Notes: a model not told the origin generated them from the sequence alone. DNA of 64,000 nucleotides from Riptortus pedestris (GCA_019009955.1 CM032228.1:3420001-3484000), one strand, 5' to 3'. Positions 32,564 to 62,925 are shown, counted from the stretch's first letter. Program-made: numbers and translations.

Positions 32564-32829
32564 GGAAAGGACCGACTTAAGGGCTTATCGGGCAGTCACA
32601 CAGGGAGTCAGCCACACTCAGGCCACAGCGGCACATTACTACCCACACCACACATCCCACCACAACACTCTGTTTACGAACAGAACACCTACACACAACC
32701 CAGACACAATGACAGCACACTGACATGAGTACAGGAGTTGTCAGCGAACACAAACAACAACATAAACAAGCATCACAGATAGAAAACTTGATGACCATCA
32801 TAACACAATTGTTAGATAGACGACGACTG

Positions 32830-33152
32830 GATACTCTATACTTAACTATAACACATGCGGACTGATGCCACGACTACTGGAAGTGGAGTTACTACTGAGA
32901 GACTTACAGCCCACCATAGCCATACCTAACCAACACACGTCTCAAACGGGAGAAGCCCGCAAGATTTGTAGGATATACACTACACAGACAAGACACCACA
33001 GAAGGCGTAGGTGGCGTAGCGATCGCCGTCCGACACGGCATCACTCACAGACGAATAGACCCAATCATACCCACACAGGGATTATACTTGCGCTACAAAT
33101 CAAACTTAACAAACAATATAGACTGACCGGTTTGTATCGAAGGCCAAACGAA
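32830..33152 (+). pseudogene. Non-LTR endonuclease domain, first part, frameshifted
   Basis: One frame reads NTCGLMPRLLEVELLLRDLQ and PTIAIPNQH. A shift then gives GYTLHRQDTTEGVGGVAIAV and RHGITHRRIDPIIPTQGLYL, as in APE-type endonucleases of this clade. Another shift reads LNKQYRLTGLYRRPNE, at which point the nested element interrupts. Confidence 0.75.
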
Positions 33153-34178
33153 ACCCTCCCCATTTCCCGCTCCATCTGCTACCTAGGCGTCCACCTAGAT
33201 AGATACCTCTCCTTCTCCACTCACATCCACAACACCATCAAGTCCGTGAAACACAAATACCGATCCCTCAATTACCTCCTCACCTCTCCCGTTCACAGCC
33301 TCCGCCTTAAACTTCTAATATTAAAAGGCGTGATCCAACCTGCCCTCCTAGATGGTTCCCCTGTCCTACGCTACCTTACCAAAACCTCCCTATCCGACCA
33401 CCAATACTTTCAGAACGGACTCGTCCGTAAGATTGTCCGGCATACCTCCCTCCAACGAGCCCCCAACCGGATAATCCATCCACCCTAGACCTAGAACCTA
33501 TTTCCCAAACCATTTCCCGCCGACATATATAATTCTATGATTCCCTCCAATATATGGACAACCCCTTATATTCTTCCCTCCAACTCCCTCCTCAGCCGGT
33601 ACGTTGGCGGAAGGCGGTCGAAGACTTCGAACCCCTAGTCGATGTTACCGACTGTTGAATCCTTTACGACACTGCTCGGGCACGGGGCACTAACTCACAA
33701 CCATCATATGGCCGTCTAGTTTAGTTTAGGATAGATTAGGTTATTAGTTTTATTTTATTATTTAGGATTAGTTAGTTTAGTATAGTTTAGTTTTGTATAC
33801 GGCGTCTCCTTGCTTCCTCCGCTTACAGCGACCGCGCTTTGGGCCTGTGACCGGCATGCGGTGGTCTTAGTGTTAAGTTAGGTTATTCTTTTATCTTTAA
33901 GTCTCTCTTCTTTTCTTTCTCACCTCCTCTCCTACTATCCCTATCCTCTCTTCTTTCGTTTTCTCCTATCCTCACCACCCACCCGGTACCGCCAGATGCC
34001 GGGTTAACCACAATCCTTAGTTCTATTTACCCCCTCAACAACTTACAACCCCCCCTTATAATAGAACTCGAGTGTTCAGTAAAAGGGGAACTGTCGGGAC
34101 GACCACGGTAGGCCACTCTGTCTCCCCACCATCAACTAATTCCCATTCTGGATCTCGGGTAAAAAAAAAGAAAAACGT
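33153..34178 (+). mobile_element. 5'-truncated non-LTR element nested in the endonuclease
   Basis: Starts mid-reverse transcriptase (ICYLGVHLDRYLSFSTHIHN, LLILKGVIQPALLDGSPVLR, FQNGLVRKIVRHTSL) and continues in another frame to ...SRRHIYNFYDSLQYMDNPLY and a stop near 33656. A pyrimidine-rich 3' UTR and an A-rich end (aaaaaaaaagaaaaacgt) follow. It is flanked by the same 12 bases, aggccaaacgaa, at 33141-33152 and 34179-34190: a target-site duplication. The host element's sequence resumes immediately after it. A different lineage from its host, judging by the RT sequence. Confidence 0.85.
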
Positions 34179-34838
34179 AGGCCAAACGAACGGCTCAGAC
34201 AACTGGGACTAGCTCTAAATGAAATTTCACTCGACAGACAACACCTACTCATAGGAGACTTGAACGCTAGACATACTGCCTGGCACAATACTAGAAACAA
34301 TAAGACCGGGAATTTAGTAGCCAAATACCCATTCACTGTCATACACCCAGGCAGTCACACCTTCAGGCAAGCGGGTAACCACGACTACCAATCGACTATA
34401 AACTTACTATTGACGAGACAGCCACACATAATCACCTCATGCACAAAATACTACATTCTGACGTCAGACCATATACCGCTACTGTACGAAATACATGGAC
34501 ACATACTAAAACCCGTACCGACAAACTATATATACAGTATGGCCGACTGGAAACAGTACAAAGAGCTACTACACGAACAAACGCCACCCATTACTCCACT
34601 ACTGGATACTGATGCACTAGACACTGCTATCACACAACTCATAAAACGCACAACAGACAATTGTATCCCCAAATTCGCGCCACAACCGCCCGGTCTCTCA
34701 CGCCCACCAGAACACATCATGTCACTCATCAAACAGAGACACAATATACAAAACATATGGCCCCGTGCCCGAAACAAAGCATATACAACGACACTAAACG
34801 CCCTCACTACAAAAATACACACACCCATGACACAATGA
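34179..34838 (+). pseudogene. Non-LTR endonuclease domain, second part
   Basis: Resumes after the nested insertion: RRPNERLRQLGLALNEISLD in the frame that continues YRRPNE, then LLIGDLNARHTAWHN, the GD(F/L)N metal-binding motif of APE endonucleases, and LTSDHIPLLYEIHG, the SDH motif. Open to about 34838, where a frame break occurs. Confidence 0.82.
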
Positions 34839-35066
34839 AAAACGTCACTCTGGCATGAGCAATTACACAAGACACACAGGGATTTTCGGCTTTTCTGGAA
34901 ACTCCTACGCAGCCGGGTTAAAATCCACAGGGATGACCGACTACTGACAGAGACAGAACAGGCTAACGAACTCGCTACTTACTACACAACACACTACTAC
35001 ACAAGACGCACAGTCGCGGGCTAGGGCAGATCACCCGAATACCGACTGACCGCACAAGACAATTAC

Positions 35067-35860
35067 ATGTACATATCGCCTAAGACACTGACAGCAATAC
35101 TCAGACGTACACACGGTAACAAATCTCCAGGACAAGACCGAGTACAGACCATACTACTCAAACAACTGCCCAGGAAAACACTACACTATCTAGTACACAT
35201 ATACAACTCATGCCTGAGAATCAGACACTTCCCGGGCCAATGGAATCACTCTACAATTACACCAATACTCACAACCGGGAAGCGCGGCGACGCGGCAGAA
35301 CACTATAGGCCCATTAGCCTTCTGTGTCACCTCTCTAAGATATATGCTAAGATAATCCTCATCTACCTTACAGAGTACTGTGCAGAGGAGAGTTTAATCC
35401 CTGCCGAACAGTTTGGTTTCCGCGCACGACACAGCTCCGAACACCAGTTAGTAAGGCTCCAATCACACATCACTAACAACATGAACAGAAACCGGTACCA
35501 CAGCACTCATTTCAATCGACTGCACTAAAGCTTTTGACTCTGACTCACATAAAACGCTGCTCATTAAACTCAGAACAAACAGATGCCCAGAACAACTCTA
35601 TAACATTATACACTCCTTCTTAGACGGACGTACTATGACTGTTAGGGAAGGAACAAGCCTCTCGCGCCCACAGTCTGTCCGTGCCTCAAGGGCACTAACT
35701 AGCACCTATACTGTTCAACATATACACAGGACACATCGTCGGCAAACAATACACACATGCAAAAATAGCCGCCTACGCCGACGATATACAGCACATCCAT
35801 ATCACACAAACACGCACTCACACTCGACGAGAGAGCTTGTAACGTGACAAAAGGACTGAA
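35067..35860 (+). pseudogene. Non-LTR reverse transcriptase, fingers and palm
   Basis: Fingers: NKSPGQDRVQTILLKQLPRK, HFPGQWNHSTITPILTTGKR, YRPISLLCHLSKIYAKIIL and LIPAEQFGFRARHSSEHQL, all standard non-LTR RT blocks. After a shift near 35500 it reads ISIDCTKAFDSDSHKTLLIK, and the catalytic AYADD lies at 35771-35785. The palm is spread over at least two frames. Confidence 0.85.
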
Positions 35861-36457
35861 TAACATAAACATCACAGTAAACCCGACGAAGAATGGCGCG
35901 TTACTCTCCACCTTCGGAAATGGCAACGGATCCACGAAATGCCCAGGTAGCTTTAGGATACAAAACAAAACTATCAGAACAGATCAACTACCTGGGAATC
36001 CAGCTAGAGGAACACCTCACATTCGGTACATTTTTCACAAGGAAGCTAAAGCAGGTCAGGAGAAAATACCGCTCCCTTGGTCACATACTCAGATCACAGA
36101 CGCTCACTCAGACTGAAGAAACTAACATACACTGGAGTCTTACATCCCACACTAACATATGGATCACCACTATTTCGATTTCTTCTTCCGTCTACTCTTC
36201 AACGACTTCAGCAGTTTCAAAACTCTATCATATATAATACATCCTTGAGCCAAATCAAAGCACCAGAACTACACCAACTGCTCAACATACCCACAATCGC
36301 CTCTTTCATCAGACGACGCTACCACAAATTCTATGACGACGGACTACAGATCACTGACAACCAACTGTTGGACGACTTCCCAAGACTGGTACGACCAGAA
36401 CGATGGCAATTACCAACAAACCTCACTACAAGACTAGTAGACCTACTGCAACAATAG
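35860..36457 (+). pseudogene. Non-LTR reverse transcriptase, thumb and C-terminus
   Basis: Reads INYLGIQLEEHLTFGTFFTR and KYRSLGHILRSQ, then in a shifted frame LTYGSPLFRFLLPSTLQRLQ and QFQNSIIYNTSLSQIKAPEL, ending RLVDLLQQ-stop at 36457. Same domain order as the nested element's RT end but clearly different sequence, which shows two families. Confidence 0.8.
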
Positions 36458-37110
36458 ACACACAAGAGGCGACACACCTACACACAGTTTTCTAATATAC
36501 AACACTTTACACTGATAAATAAACAATAACACACCTATCTCTTTTTACTAACTTTTTTTCTTTTTAGCCTACTCTCCGACTATCTTTCGTTTTAGCCTAG
36601 CTATCAGTATCGACTGTGGGCCTGCGCAGATCATGTTCAGCACGTCTCCTCAGACAACCAGCACCCGGACTCCTATTTACAAAACCACCTTAAAATGATA
36701 ATAAATAAATTACAAATCCTCAAAAAGGTAATCCTCAGCCAACAATCCTTATCCTATCCTAGATCACAGCCGGGTATGTATGTGTATATCCCGTGTATAT
36801 GCGTGTGTACATGAGGCACTTGTTTCTACGCATGATTTTTCTTTTGGTCATTCTTCTTTAGTCAGGTGTAGGGGGAAAATACAAAAAAAAACGAGTTAGT
36901 TTGTTCTCAGCTCTCTTCAAGTGAATAACAGTGCGTTCTGTGCAGCTTTAGTGAACAGTGCATTTAGTTTCGGTACAGTGTTTTATGTAAAGAACAGTGC
37001 AGTGCCAAGTTCTTTGTGAAGATCAGTACAGTGCCTGTTTTTGTGGACTTCAGTGATCGTGAGTTATTGTACTGTGCAATAAGAAGTGAAGTTAATAATT
37101 GCATACTGTG
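36458..37110 (+). other. Probable non-LTR 3' UTR and a CAGTG-rich stretch
   Basis: 36458-36890 continues the C-rich composition and ends near an A run. 36920-37090 is rich in ACAGTG/CAGTGC words (for example gaacagtgcagtgccaag), often seen in 5' regions of retroelements; no boundary could be fixed. Confidence 0.35.
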
Positions 37111-39281
37111 AGTAGTAGTTAAGAATAATTTACTAAGTGTATATATAGTACATTGTCAAATAAATTGTGCACTGATAAAGCTTGTGTGTTTAATTTTGCA
37201 ATCCAAAAGAACTCTAATAAACAATGTTTATTATTTTTGTAATAAGCGTAACAATATGTAGTAGTAATGAATTGAATCGAAGTCCTCAAGCCACTCAGAA
37301 AATTCATAAAGCCTTTCTTTAGCACCCTTCATTTCAGCATCCATTAGCCTCAAGGTAGATATTTTTAATGGGTATCAGGAATGTAACATTTATGTTTGTG
37401 AACATCTTAATGTTTTCATAGTCCATTATAACAACATGTGAAACCCAGTCTTGCATATTTCCTTTTGTCTTCTTCTTGGTTTAACTTTCTAACATCTTGG
37501 TTTAAAATCGTGTGTATCAATCTTTGAATACAAAGTCACATAGGTGCCTTCTTAACTCTCATTTTTTATAGCATTCCTGATTTGTTTGCACCTTCTTTGC
37601 CCATTAACAGTAAATTGTTTCTCTTTGTGAACAAAATTTTTGTAATAAGCATAGAAAAATTAATTTGTTAAAAAGAGAAAAATAACTTTGAAATAACATA
37701 TTCTTTATTTTGAAAAAAAATACATAAGACTTCATTTATTCTATTAGACTGTTTGAACATTTTTTGAAGAGAATTTCTAAATTCTGTATATAACTATATT
37801 CTACACATTTATTTAATTTGCATAGATATATTTCTCTTAAGCTATTATAATTGTATAAAAATATATCACAAAATAGTTTTTCCTCTAAATGTATTCAAAT
37901 CTTTATAGCAATATATTTTATTTTGTATTTAAAAGTAGTAATAAAATAATTATAAAGCAGAAAAAGAAAACTTCAAACAATTTGATTGGGCAATATGTAA
38001 ATGTGATTCATATTGTACATAATAGTTAAAGTAGATTAATAATTCTGAAATGATCATTAGATTTTTATACAAAGCTAACTAATATGTTTTTGAGTGTTAT
38101 TACTCAAATTTAAAGCGTATGAAACTTACAATGTGTTGAGTAAATTAATATAAGACAAACTATAAAATGCATTATTGTTAGGAGTGGCAACATTGAGTCA
38201 GCCTGTTTCTCTAATGCCAAAGCAAAATTAGTCAGTTGTATAAAAGGGGAGTTTTATTCCTCCAAAAAGTTTGTGGTGGGTCGATCTGACCCAAAGCCCG
38301 GTTTGTTTTTATGTGCACATACAAGTCATTTTTTTTACATAAGTCTCATAAAATCGACCAAAAGCATCCAAAGAGTGACTAACTGGTTCAGAACAAAAGT
38401 AAAGAATGTATATGCACTTATTGTGAAAAGAAGTCAAAACTGGAAAAAATGCTTCTATTGTCATCCACGCATATTTTGCCAGTATTTTACTACTTAACAT
38501 AATGGTACTATTTATAACTTTCCTTGTGCCCTTTCACTTCCTAAGGCATTAAAAAAATATAACTATGGGATGCATTTTTTTATTTATGTTAGGAATGGAA
38601 TATATTTCTTCAAAATATTTTAAAATCAAGCAATGCCTTAAATTGCCTGTAAGAGGTTGATTTTCCCCACTAGTTAACACAAGTAATTATCTTTGTTCTG
38701 CAACAGTACTGTCGAGAACTGCACATTGTTGGTGGCCCTATTCCCAAGCTGTATTAAATGGCAGAAGGGGGGGGGGGCTGCTATAAAATGGAAAAAGGGA
38801 TATTTCTTCTCAAGGGGATAAAATTTCTCTACTTTACATTTTTTTCATTCATCACTCACAGATGCACTTTAATAGTAATTAATGTTATTAGATGATAACT
38901 ATGGAGAAAGACATTTTGAAGATATAATTAGCTCTCAATTGTAATGCTTTGTCTTATATTTCCATTTCATTGGAGATTTTTTCAAATAAATAAAAAAGAC
39001 AAGTACAATATATTAATATGTTCTACAAACTGAAACAGTTTTCCTACAGAACAACATTACTTATAGTATAGTGTCTGTGCATTATATGGCATTTCAAATT
39101 AAACTGAAAAACTTAATTCCTAACTAATAGATAATAATATAAAATTATTCGTACAAATTTACAAATATCACATTTTGAAAGTGCACTTGTTCCTGCTCCA
39201 TATTTTAAGTTGTGTGTTTCCTGAGATCAGGAGCCAGGAGCCCTATATCCCTTAACTTTACCAATCCATATCGATACGAGT

Positions 39282-58045
<18,764 letters not shown>

Positions 58046-58189
58046 CTGAAACAACATACATTATCATATTAAACACTAATATTATTTTCCATAACAGTTG
58101 TTTTTTGTATTTCGGTTTGCAACATATGAAATGCCTATTTGTAGAGTATTGCTCAGGGAAACAAGAGTATTGTCTACAACACAAATTTT

Positions 58190-58607
58190 AGTAGTCCAAG
58201 AATTAAAGAAGGGGGGGGGGATGAACAGAACGTATTTGCATATATCTCACAAAGTAAAAGGTTACACGAGTCTAAACCTATTTCACGAGAGACCAACAGT
58301 TACGGAAACGGCCAAACTAATCCGGAATCAGACGATGAGACACGACTATAGCCGTTCTTATCTCGTCCGTTATCCGCACATACTTAATAAAAATGCAAAT
58401 ATCTCGGTTAGTATTCAAGATAGAGAATAAATGTATATAACAATGTTTATAGCACATTCAATTTGCAATAAGATTGGTTCTATACACTTTTTCGATCCGA
58501 CTTATACTAAATGAGATATGATGAACATTCGGAATGAAGAAAACTTTCGAAAATCGCGTCAAGAGTACGACCTCAATAGCTGATTTCCTAACGGGAAATG
58601 TGCTAAC
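58190..58607 (-). mobile_element. Family-1 element copy with internal deletion
   Basis: tagtagtccaagaattaaag, a G run, aaaaatgcaaatatctcggt, gcaataagattggttctata, then a jump across the (TA)n region to gaaaatcgcgtcaagagtac + gacctcaatagctgatttcc. Confidence 0.75.
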
Positions 58608-58683
58608 ACTGGTAATTAATGAGTGGAAAAATTTATGGAATAACAGTAATATTAGAGAAGTCAAATCGAACTTGCTGAATTGG

Positions 58684-58920
58684 AATTGATTTAAGACAAA
58701 CAGTTAAGACATGGCCATCAAGCAAGAGGAGCAGACGAAGAGAGGAAGTTGTGCTGACCAGACTCCGCATTGGCCATTCCTTGCTGACCTACGGACACTT
58801 AATGACAAACAAGGACACACCGACTTGTAGACATTGCAACGGAACTTTAACTGTACATCACATATTGACTGACTGTCGACCAAGAGACAATTTAGGCATT
58901 CCACATGACAGGAACTTTTG
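58684..58920 (+). pseudogene. Non-LTR retrotransposon ORF2 C-terminal end
   Basis: Reads KTWPSSKRSRRREEVVLTRL, RIGHSLLTYGHLMTNKDTPT and CRHCNGTLTVHHILTDCRPR, then a stop at 58920. EVVLTRLRIGH...T.G.LM......C..C...LTV.HIL..C is the standard C-terminal zinc-binding end of R1/Jockey-type ORF2. 5'-truncated; boundaries uncertain. Confidence 0.82.
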
Positions 58921-59059
58921 AGCGATAACAGTAATTACCTAGACTCAATCGTTAAACATCTAAAAGACATTAATATATACAACACACTAGAATCTACAAT
59001 TTCTACACACTACTCTTCTCTTCTTTTCTACATTAGCAGGGTGCATACACTTTAATTTT

Positions 59060-59181
59060 AGCAGATTTCCCTTAAGGGAAATCAGCTATTGAGGTTGTAC
59101 TCATGACGGAATTTTCGAAATTTTTCTTCAAATGTTCATCGATCCTACCTAGTAGATGATGAAAATGAGATCCGTTCAAAA

Positions 59182-59225
<44 letters not shown>

Positions 59226-59308
59226 TATATATGTGTGTCTGTTACAGCTCTAGCAGTTGCAGTTTTTGCTTTATCTTTACCAAACTCGATATTTAGTCGT
59301 TTTATGTA
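59060..59308 (+). mobile_element. Family-1 element, 5' half
   Basis: Complete 5' end agcagatttcccttaaggga + aatcagct, (TA)n 59186-59222, then caaactcgatatttagtcgt + tttatgtaaa, where it switches abruptly to a non-LTR fragment (59309). Confidence 0.82.
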
Positions 59309-59365
59309 AACGAAACTTTAACTGTACATCACATATTGACTAACTGTCGACCAAAAGGCAATTTA
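59309..59365 (+). pseudogene. 57-bp duplicate of the neighbouring non-LTR tail
   Basis: cgaaactttaactgtacatc, acatattgactaactgtcga and ccaaaaggcaattta repeat 58838-58895 with a few changes. It lies between a plus family-1 half and an inverted family-1 copy. Confidence 0.8.
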
Positions 59366-59385
59366 ATCAAAGTCTTATGTAAAAA

Positions 59386-59821
59386 GTCCGTCTCGCAGGG
59401 GCTGCCTAAACTAAGCAGATTTCCCACGTGAAGTTTTACAATAGAGAAATTTCACAAGAGTCGAGCAGTTAATGAAACGGCCGAACTAGCTTTTGGCGGG
59501 AAAGTCAATTCGTCCGTTATCCGCTCAGATTTAATAAAAATTGCAAATATCTCGGTTAATATTCAAGATAGAAAATAACTGTATATAGCGATATTTATAG
59601 TAAATTTAATTTGTAATAAGATTGATTCCGTATAATTGTTCGATCCGACTTATAGTAACGGAGATATTTTTAATTTTCGAAAATCCCCCCCTCTAAACCC
59701 CCCCCTCCCACCGGTCCGATTTCAGCCATTAACGAACTAGATCTTTATTTTTACATAAAACGACTAAATATCGAGTTTGGTAACGATCAAACAAAAATTG
59801 CGACCGCTAGAGCTGTAACAG

Positions 59822-59865
<44 letters not shown>

Positions 59866-59987
59866 TTTTGAACGGACCTCATTTTCGTCATCTACTAGGT
59901 AGGATCGATGAACATTTGAAGAAAAATTTCGAAAATTACGTCTTGAGTACAACCTCAATAGCTGATTTCCCCCATGGGAAATCTGCT
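59386..59987 (-). mobile_element. Family-1 element, complete copy (602 bp)
   Basis: Bounded by gtccgtctcgcaggggctgc at 59386 and ctgatttcccccatgggaaa + tctgct at 59987, with A runs outside. Contains the C run, tggtaacgatcaaacaaaaa, gcgaccgctagagctgtaac and (TA)n 59828-59860. Confidence 0.87.
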
Positions 59988-60566
59988 AAAATGAATGAAG
60001 CTGACCAGCTGAATGGCAAACTGTCGGTTTGAATGTAAGCTGCTGATAAATAGGACCATTCGGCGGGAGTTGAACCCTACACTTATCACACTCCACAAAT
60101 GTTTGCTATCATTACATCATGTTGTACATTGTGCTTATTTTTTATAGTGTTAGCGCAGAATGAGATGAAAGGAGCAGACATCAGGCTGGCAGAGGTCTGC
60201 CAACTGATCCATGACAAACCTTTATCGTCTCATTCAACTTTCTTACTGATAAAATACATCTGATAGCGTTATATAAAATGTTGCAAGAACCGGCTAAAAA
60301 TTTCTATGACTTCAAATATATTTCTATTTAGCAAGTTGTTTTAAATCTAAGAGAAAATGCTCAAATATAATGGAAAGACTTCAAGGTTTTAACGATATAT
60401 TTTTTTTATTGTTTGTGAGGAATCTGTTTGTTCCCGTGCTGAAAGAAAAGCCATTGTGAACATATTCATTCTCGGTTCTGTTTTTTCCATGAATACTATT
60501 ATCATATCCATTAGCAATATACTTTACTCAGCTCTAATAGCTTTCAACGATTCATACTTTCCTTTT

Positions 60567-61315
60567 AGCAGATTTCCCTTAAGGGAAATCAGCTATTGAG
60601 GTTGTACTCATGACGGAATTTTCGACATTTTTCTTCAAATGTCCATCGATCCTACCTAGTAGATGACGAAAATGAAGTCCGTTCAAAATTATGTATTTAT
60701 ATATATCTATATATATATATATATCTATATCTATATATATATAGATATATATATTTGTCTGTTACCGCTCTAGCGGTCGCAATTTTCGTTTGATCGTTAC
60801 CAAACTCGGAATTTAATCGTTTTATGTAAAAAGGAAGATCAAGTTCGTTAATGGCTGAAATCGGACCAGTGGGAGGGGGGGTTTAGAGGGGAGGGTTTTC
60901 AAAAAGTCGAAATATCTCCGTTATTATGCATCGGATCGAAAAATTGTATAGAATAAATCTTATTGCAAATTCAATTTACTATAAATATTGTTCTATACAT
61001 TTTTTCTGTATCTTGAATATTAACCGAGATATTTACATTTGTATTCTGCTTCTCGTGTGGTCGCCTAACTTCGGGTCTAGTCGGACTTTCCGCCGAGAGC
61101 TCTGGTGGCCGTTTCCATAACTATTCGTCCCTCGTGAATAGGTTTAGAGGTTAGGTTAACTGTTTTTTGGAGCTAGAAACTACTGGGTTATTACGCCCTA
61201 AATAATGTTTTAGGTTTAGAGGTTTCTTACTACTACAGTTGTTATTAGGCAGATTTCTCTATTGAAAAACCACGTGGGAAATCTGCTTAGTTTACGCAGC
61301 CCCTGCGTGACGGAC
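60567..61315 (+). mobile_element. Family-1 element, complete copy (749 bp)
   Basis: Begins agcagatttcccttaaggga + aatcagct after TTTT and ends cagcccctgcgtgacggac before a T run. Irregular (TA)n with TCTA/TAGA (60690-60750), a G run, and the ggtttagaggttaggttaac and attacgccctaaataatgtt segments shared with the 56948 copy, so these two belong to one subfamily. Confidence 0.88.
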
Positions 61316-61574
61316 TTTTTTTTAGTCATCGGTATTCTAAATACGAATAGGGAATATGCTGTGATATGAGATCAAAAGTGAGTCATAGCAGCACGTGGAA
61401 ATCCTGCTTTCAATGGGAGTGCACTGCCTTTCACCCACCATAAGAAATTATTGAAAAACAAATTCTGTTTAAACGAGAGAACGCATTTCTCACGTGTTCG
61501 TCTAAAAAAAAAAATGTTAAAAAAGATTTGCCGGCAAATCCTTGAGGTGTTGCAAAGACGTCTTGTCTTTTCCA

Positions 61575-61640
61575 ATGAGCTTCGGTGGATGAGTTGGTAG
61601 CGTAATCGCAACATCTCGAGATCGAATCTCGCTCGGAAAT
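61575..61640 (+). repeat. tRNA-like sequence (SINE head or tRNA pseudogene)
   Basis: GGTGGATGAGTTGGTAGCG resembles box A with the D-arm, and CGAGATCGAATCTCG forms a T-arm with a 7-nt loop. A T run follows (ctctttttttc). Acceptor-stem pairing (TTCGG.../...CGGAA) is poor, so a working tRNA is unlikely. Confidence 0.45.
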
Positions 61641-61811
61641 TACTCTTTTTTTCTGGAATTTTTTTATTTTTTGTTTAAAAAAAATGTTATTCGGATGACA
61701 ATGGTATTGAAGAATAGAATGAATTCTAATAAAATCCTCTCCAGATAATATTTTGCAATTATATTCAATCAAATACGAGCAGTAAAAGAGATGCTTGATA
61801 AAAATGTTGGG

Positions 61812-62103
61812 CATTTGAGGAATCTTTTTTAAAATTGCGCCATAAGTACGACCTCAATAGCAGATTCCCCTGAACGAAATAATTTTAATTTTTGAAATTC
61901 GCTCTCTAACCAGCCCCCCTCCCCTCCCGTTGTTCTAGTTTCAGCTGTTATCGAGCCTCATCTTTAGTTTATATACTCGCATACATATCATTTTGTATGG
62001 ACGTCACTTCTGTCATCTTCTAGGTAGAGTCGTGGGACATTTAAAGACATTTTTCGAAAATCGCGTCACGAGTCAGCTTGATATCCCTTAAGGGAAATAT
62101 GCT
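61812..62103 (-). mobile_element. Family-1 element pieces, inverted, decayed
   Basis: Two successive inverted pieces: 61812-61880 (ttttttaaaattgcgccata, tacgacctcaatagcagatt) and 61890-62103 (C-rich run, tgtatggacgtcacttctgt, gaaaatcgcgtcacgagtca, tcccttaagggaaatatgct). Confidence 0.7.
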
Positions 62104-62407
62104 AATACTAAAAACGACATTTTTCTGCTGACGTTTCGGTTGTTGGCAGCCTTCATCAGGGAGGAGCAGCTAGTTGATGAGAACACAGCTGATACAGCTG
62201 GCTACCATGGAGTTGCTAATGCTGCATCTCGAGGAGCAACAACATTCATCGGTCTAATCAATTACAACTTTCACTCAGCGGACTGTTTCTAATCAGCCAT
62301 TAGTCAACAATGCTCCATCAATATTGACGAAGGACTAGTTAACCCCTTCGCTACCTATATAGCACGTCGGATCAGTGACGACTAACTGTTGAATCTGACT
62401 AGGTGTG

Positions 62408-62504
62408 CTATTTCCCTTAATGGAAATCAGCTATTGAGGTCGTACTCATTTGGAAAAATTTCTTCAAATGTTCCTACCTGATATGACGAAAATGAGGTCC
62501 GTTC

Positions 62505-62573
<69 letters not shown>
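62408..62573 (+). mobile_element. Family-1 element, 5' end with (TA)n
   Basis: ctatttcccttaatggaaat + cagctattgaggtcgtactc, gatatgacgaaaatgaggtc + cgttcaaaatt, (TA)n 62510-62571. The remainder is replaced by the hairpin element. Confidence 0.78.
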
Positions 62574-62574
<1 letters not shown>

Positions 62575-62605
62575 TATTTTTGAGGCTGCATTGCTGGGAA
62601 GTATC

Positions 62606-62916
62606 GTCATTGCGAGGACTTCGGCTATCTGCTCCAGCGGTTGGAATTATTGCTGTTCTGCAAATTTTCGATGGAAATGCGTCCATCTTCGTCAGGCGTA
62701 AAGTTGATTTGAATGGCTACTTCAATTATCATATGTTTTGGAGTTATATTTTATTTCAGTATGGCTTTCCACTGAATAAAACTCCAAAACATATGATAAT
62801 TGAAGTAGCCATTCAAATCAACTTTATGCCTGACGAAGATGGACGCATTTCCATTGAAAATTTGCAGAACAAAAATTCCAACCGCTGGAGCAGATAGCCG
62901 AAATCCTCACAATGAC
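62606..62916. repeat. Long inverted repeat (hairpin), arms about 140 bp
   Basis: Left arm gtcattgcgaggacttcggc...tatgttttggagtt is nearly perfectly complementary to the right arm aactccaaaacatatgataa...cctcacaatgac, with a loop of about 30 bp near 62747-62775. Arms include gaaatgcgtccatcttcgtc / gacgaagatggacgcatttc. No coding function; the open frames over it on both strands are a by-product of symmetry. Confidence 0.92.
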
Positions 62917-62925
62917 AATATATAT

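Larger units (their letters stand above)
31101..36457 (+). mobile_element. Non-LTR retrotransposon (R1/Jockey-like), broken, with nested insertion
   Basis: C-rich block unlike its AT-rich surroundings, all on the plus strand: a 106-bp array leading into the ORF1 zinc-knuckle region, then an APE-type endonuclease (split by another element at 33153-34178), a reverse transcriptase with YADD, and the C-terminal part to a stop at 36457. Several frameshifts separate these pieces, so no full ORF2 exists. The 5' end and exact 3' terminus are not clear; 36458-36890 is probable 3' UTR ending near an A-rich stretch (aatacaaaaaaaaacgag). Confidence 0.8.
19913..39281. other. Intergenic block between the two genes
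   Basis: 19.4 kb upstream of the zinc-finger start and downstream of the elongase stop. It may include the zinc-finger 5' UTR exon and promoter, which I cannot place. Annotated contents: SINEs, the 37-bp satellite, family-1 and family-2 copies, and the non-LTR complex. No supported gene or repeat was recognised in 20167-21057, 21111-22320, 23900-26337, 26501-27911 or 37110-39281. 38160-38500 has a short frame resembling no family clearly. Confidence 0.6.

Noticed and set aside
38273..38500. Possible piggyBac C-terminal Cys-rich piece
   Set aside because: The Cys spacing (CFYCHPRIFC) does not match that domain convincingly and nothing around it supports a transposase.
61575..61640. Functional tRNA gene
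   Set aside because: Box A and B-like parts are present, but acceptor-stem pairing and a clear anticodon arm are not.
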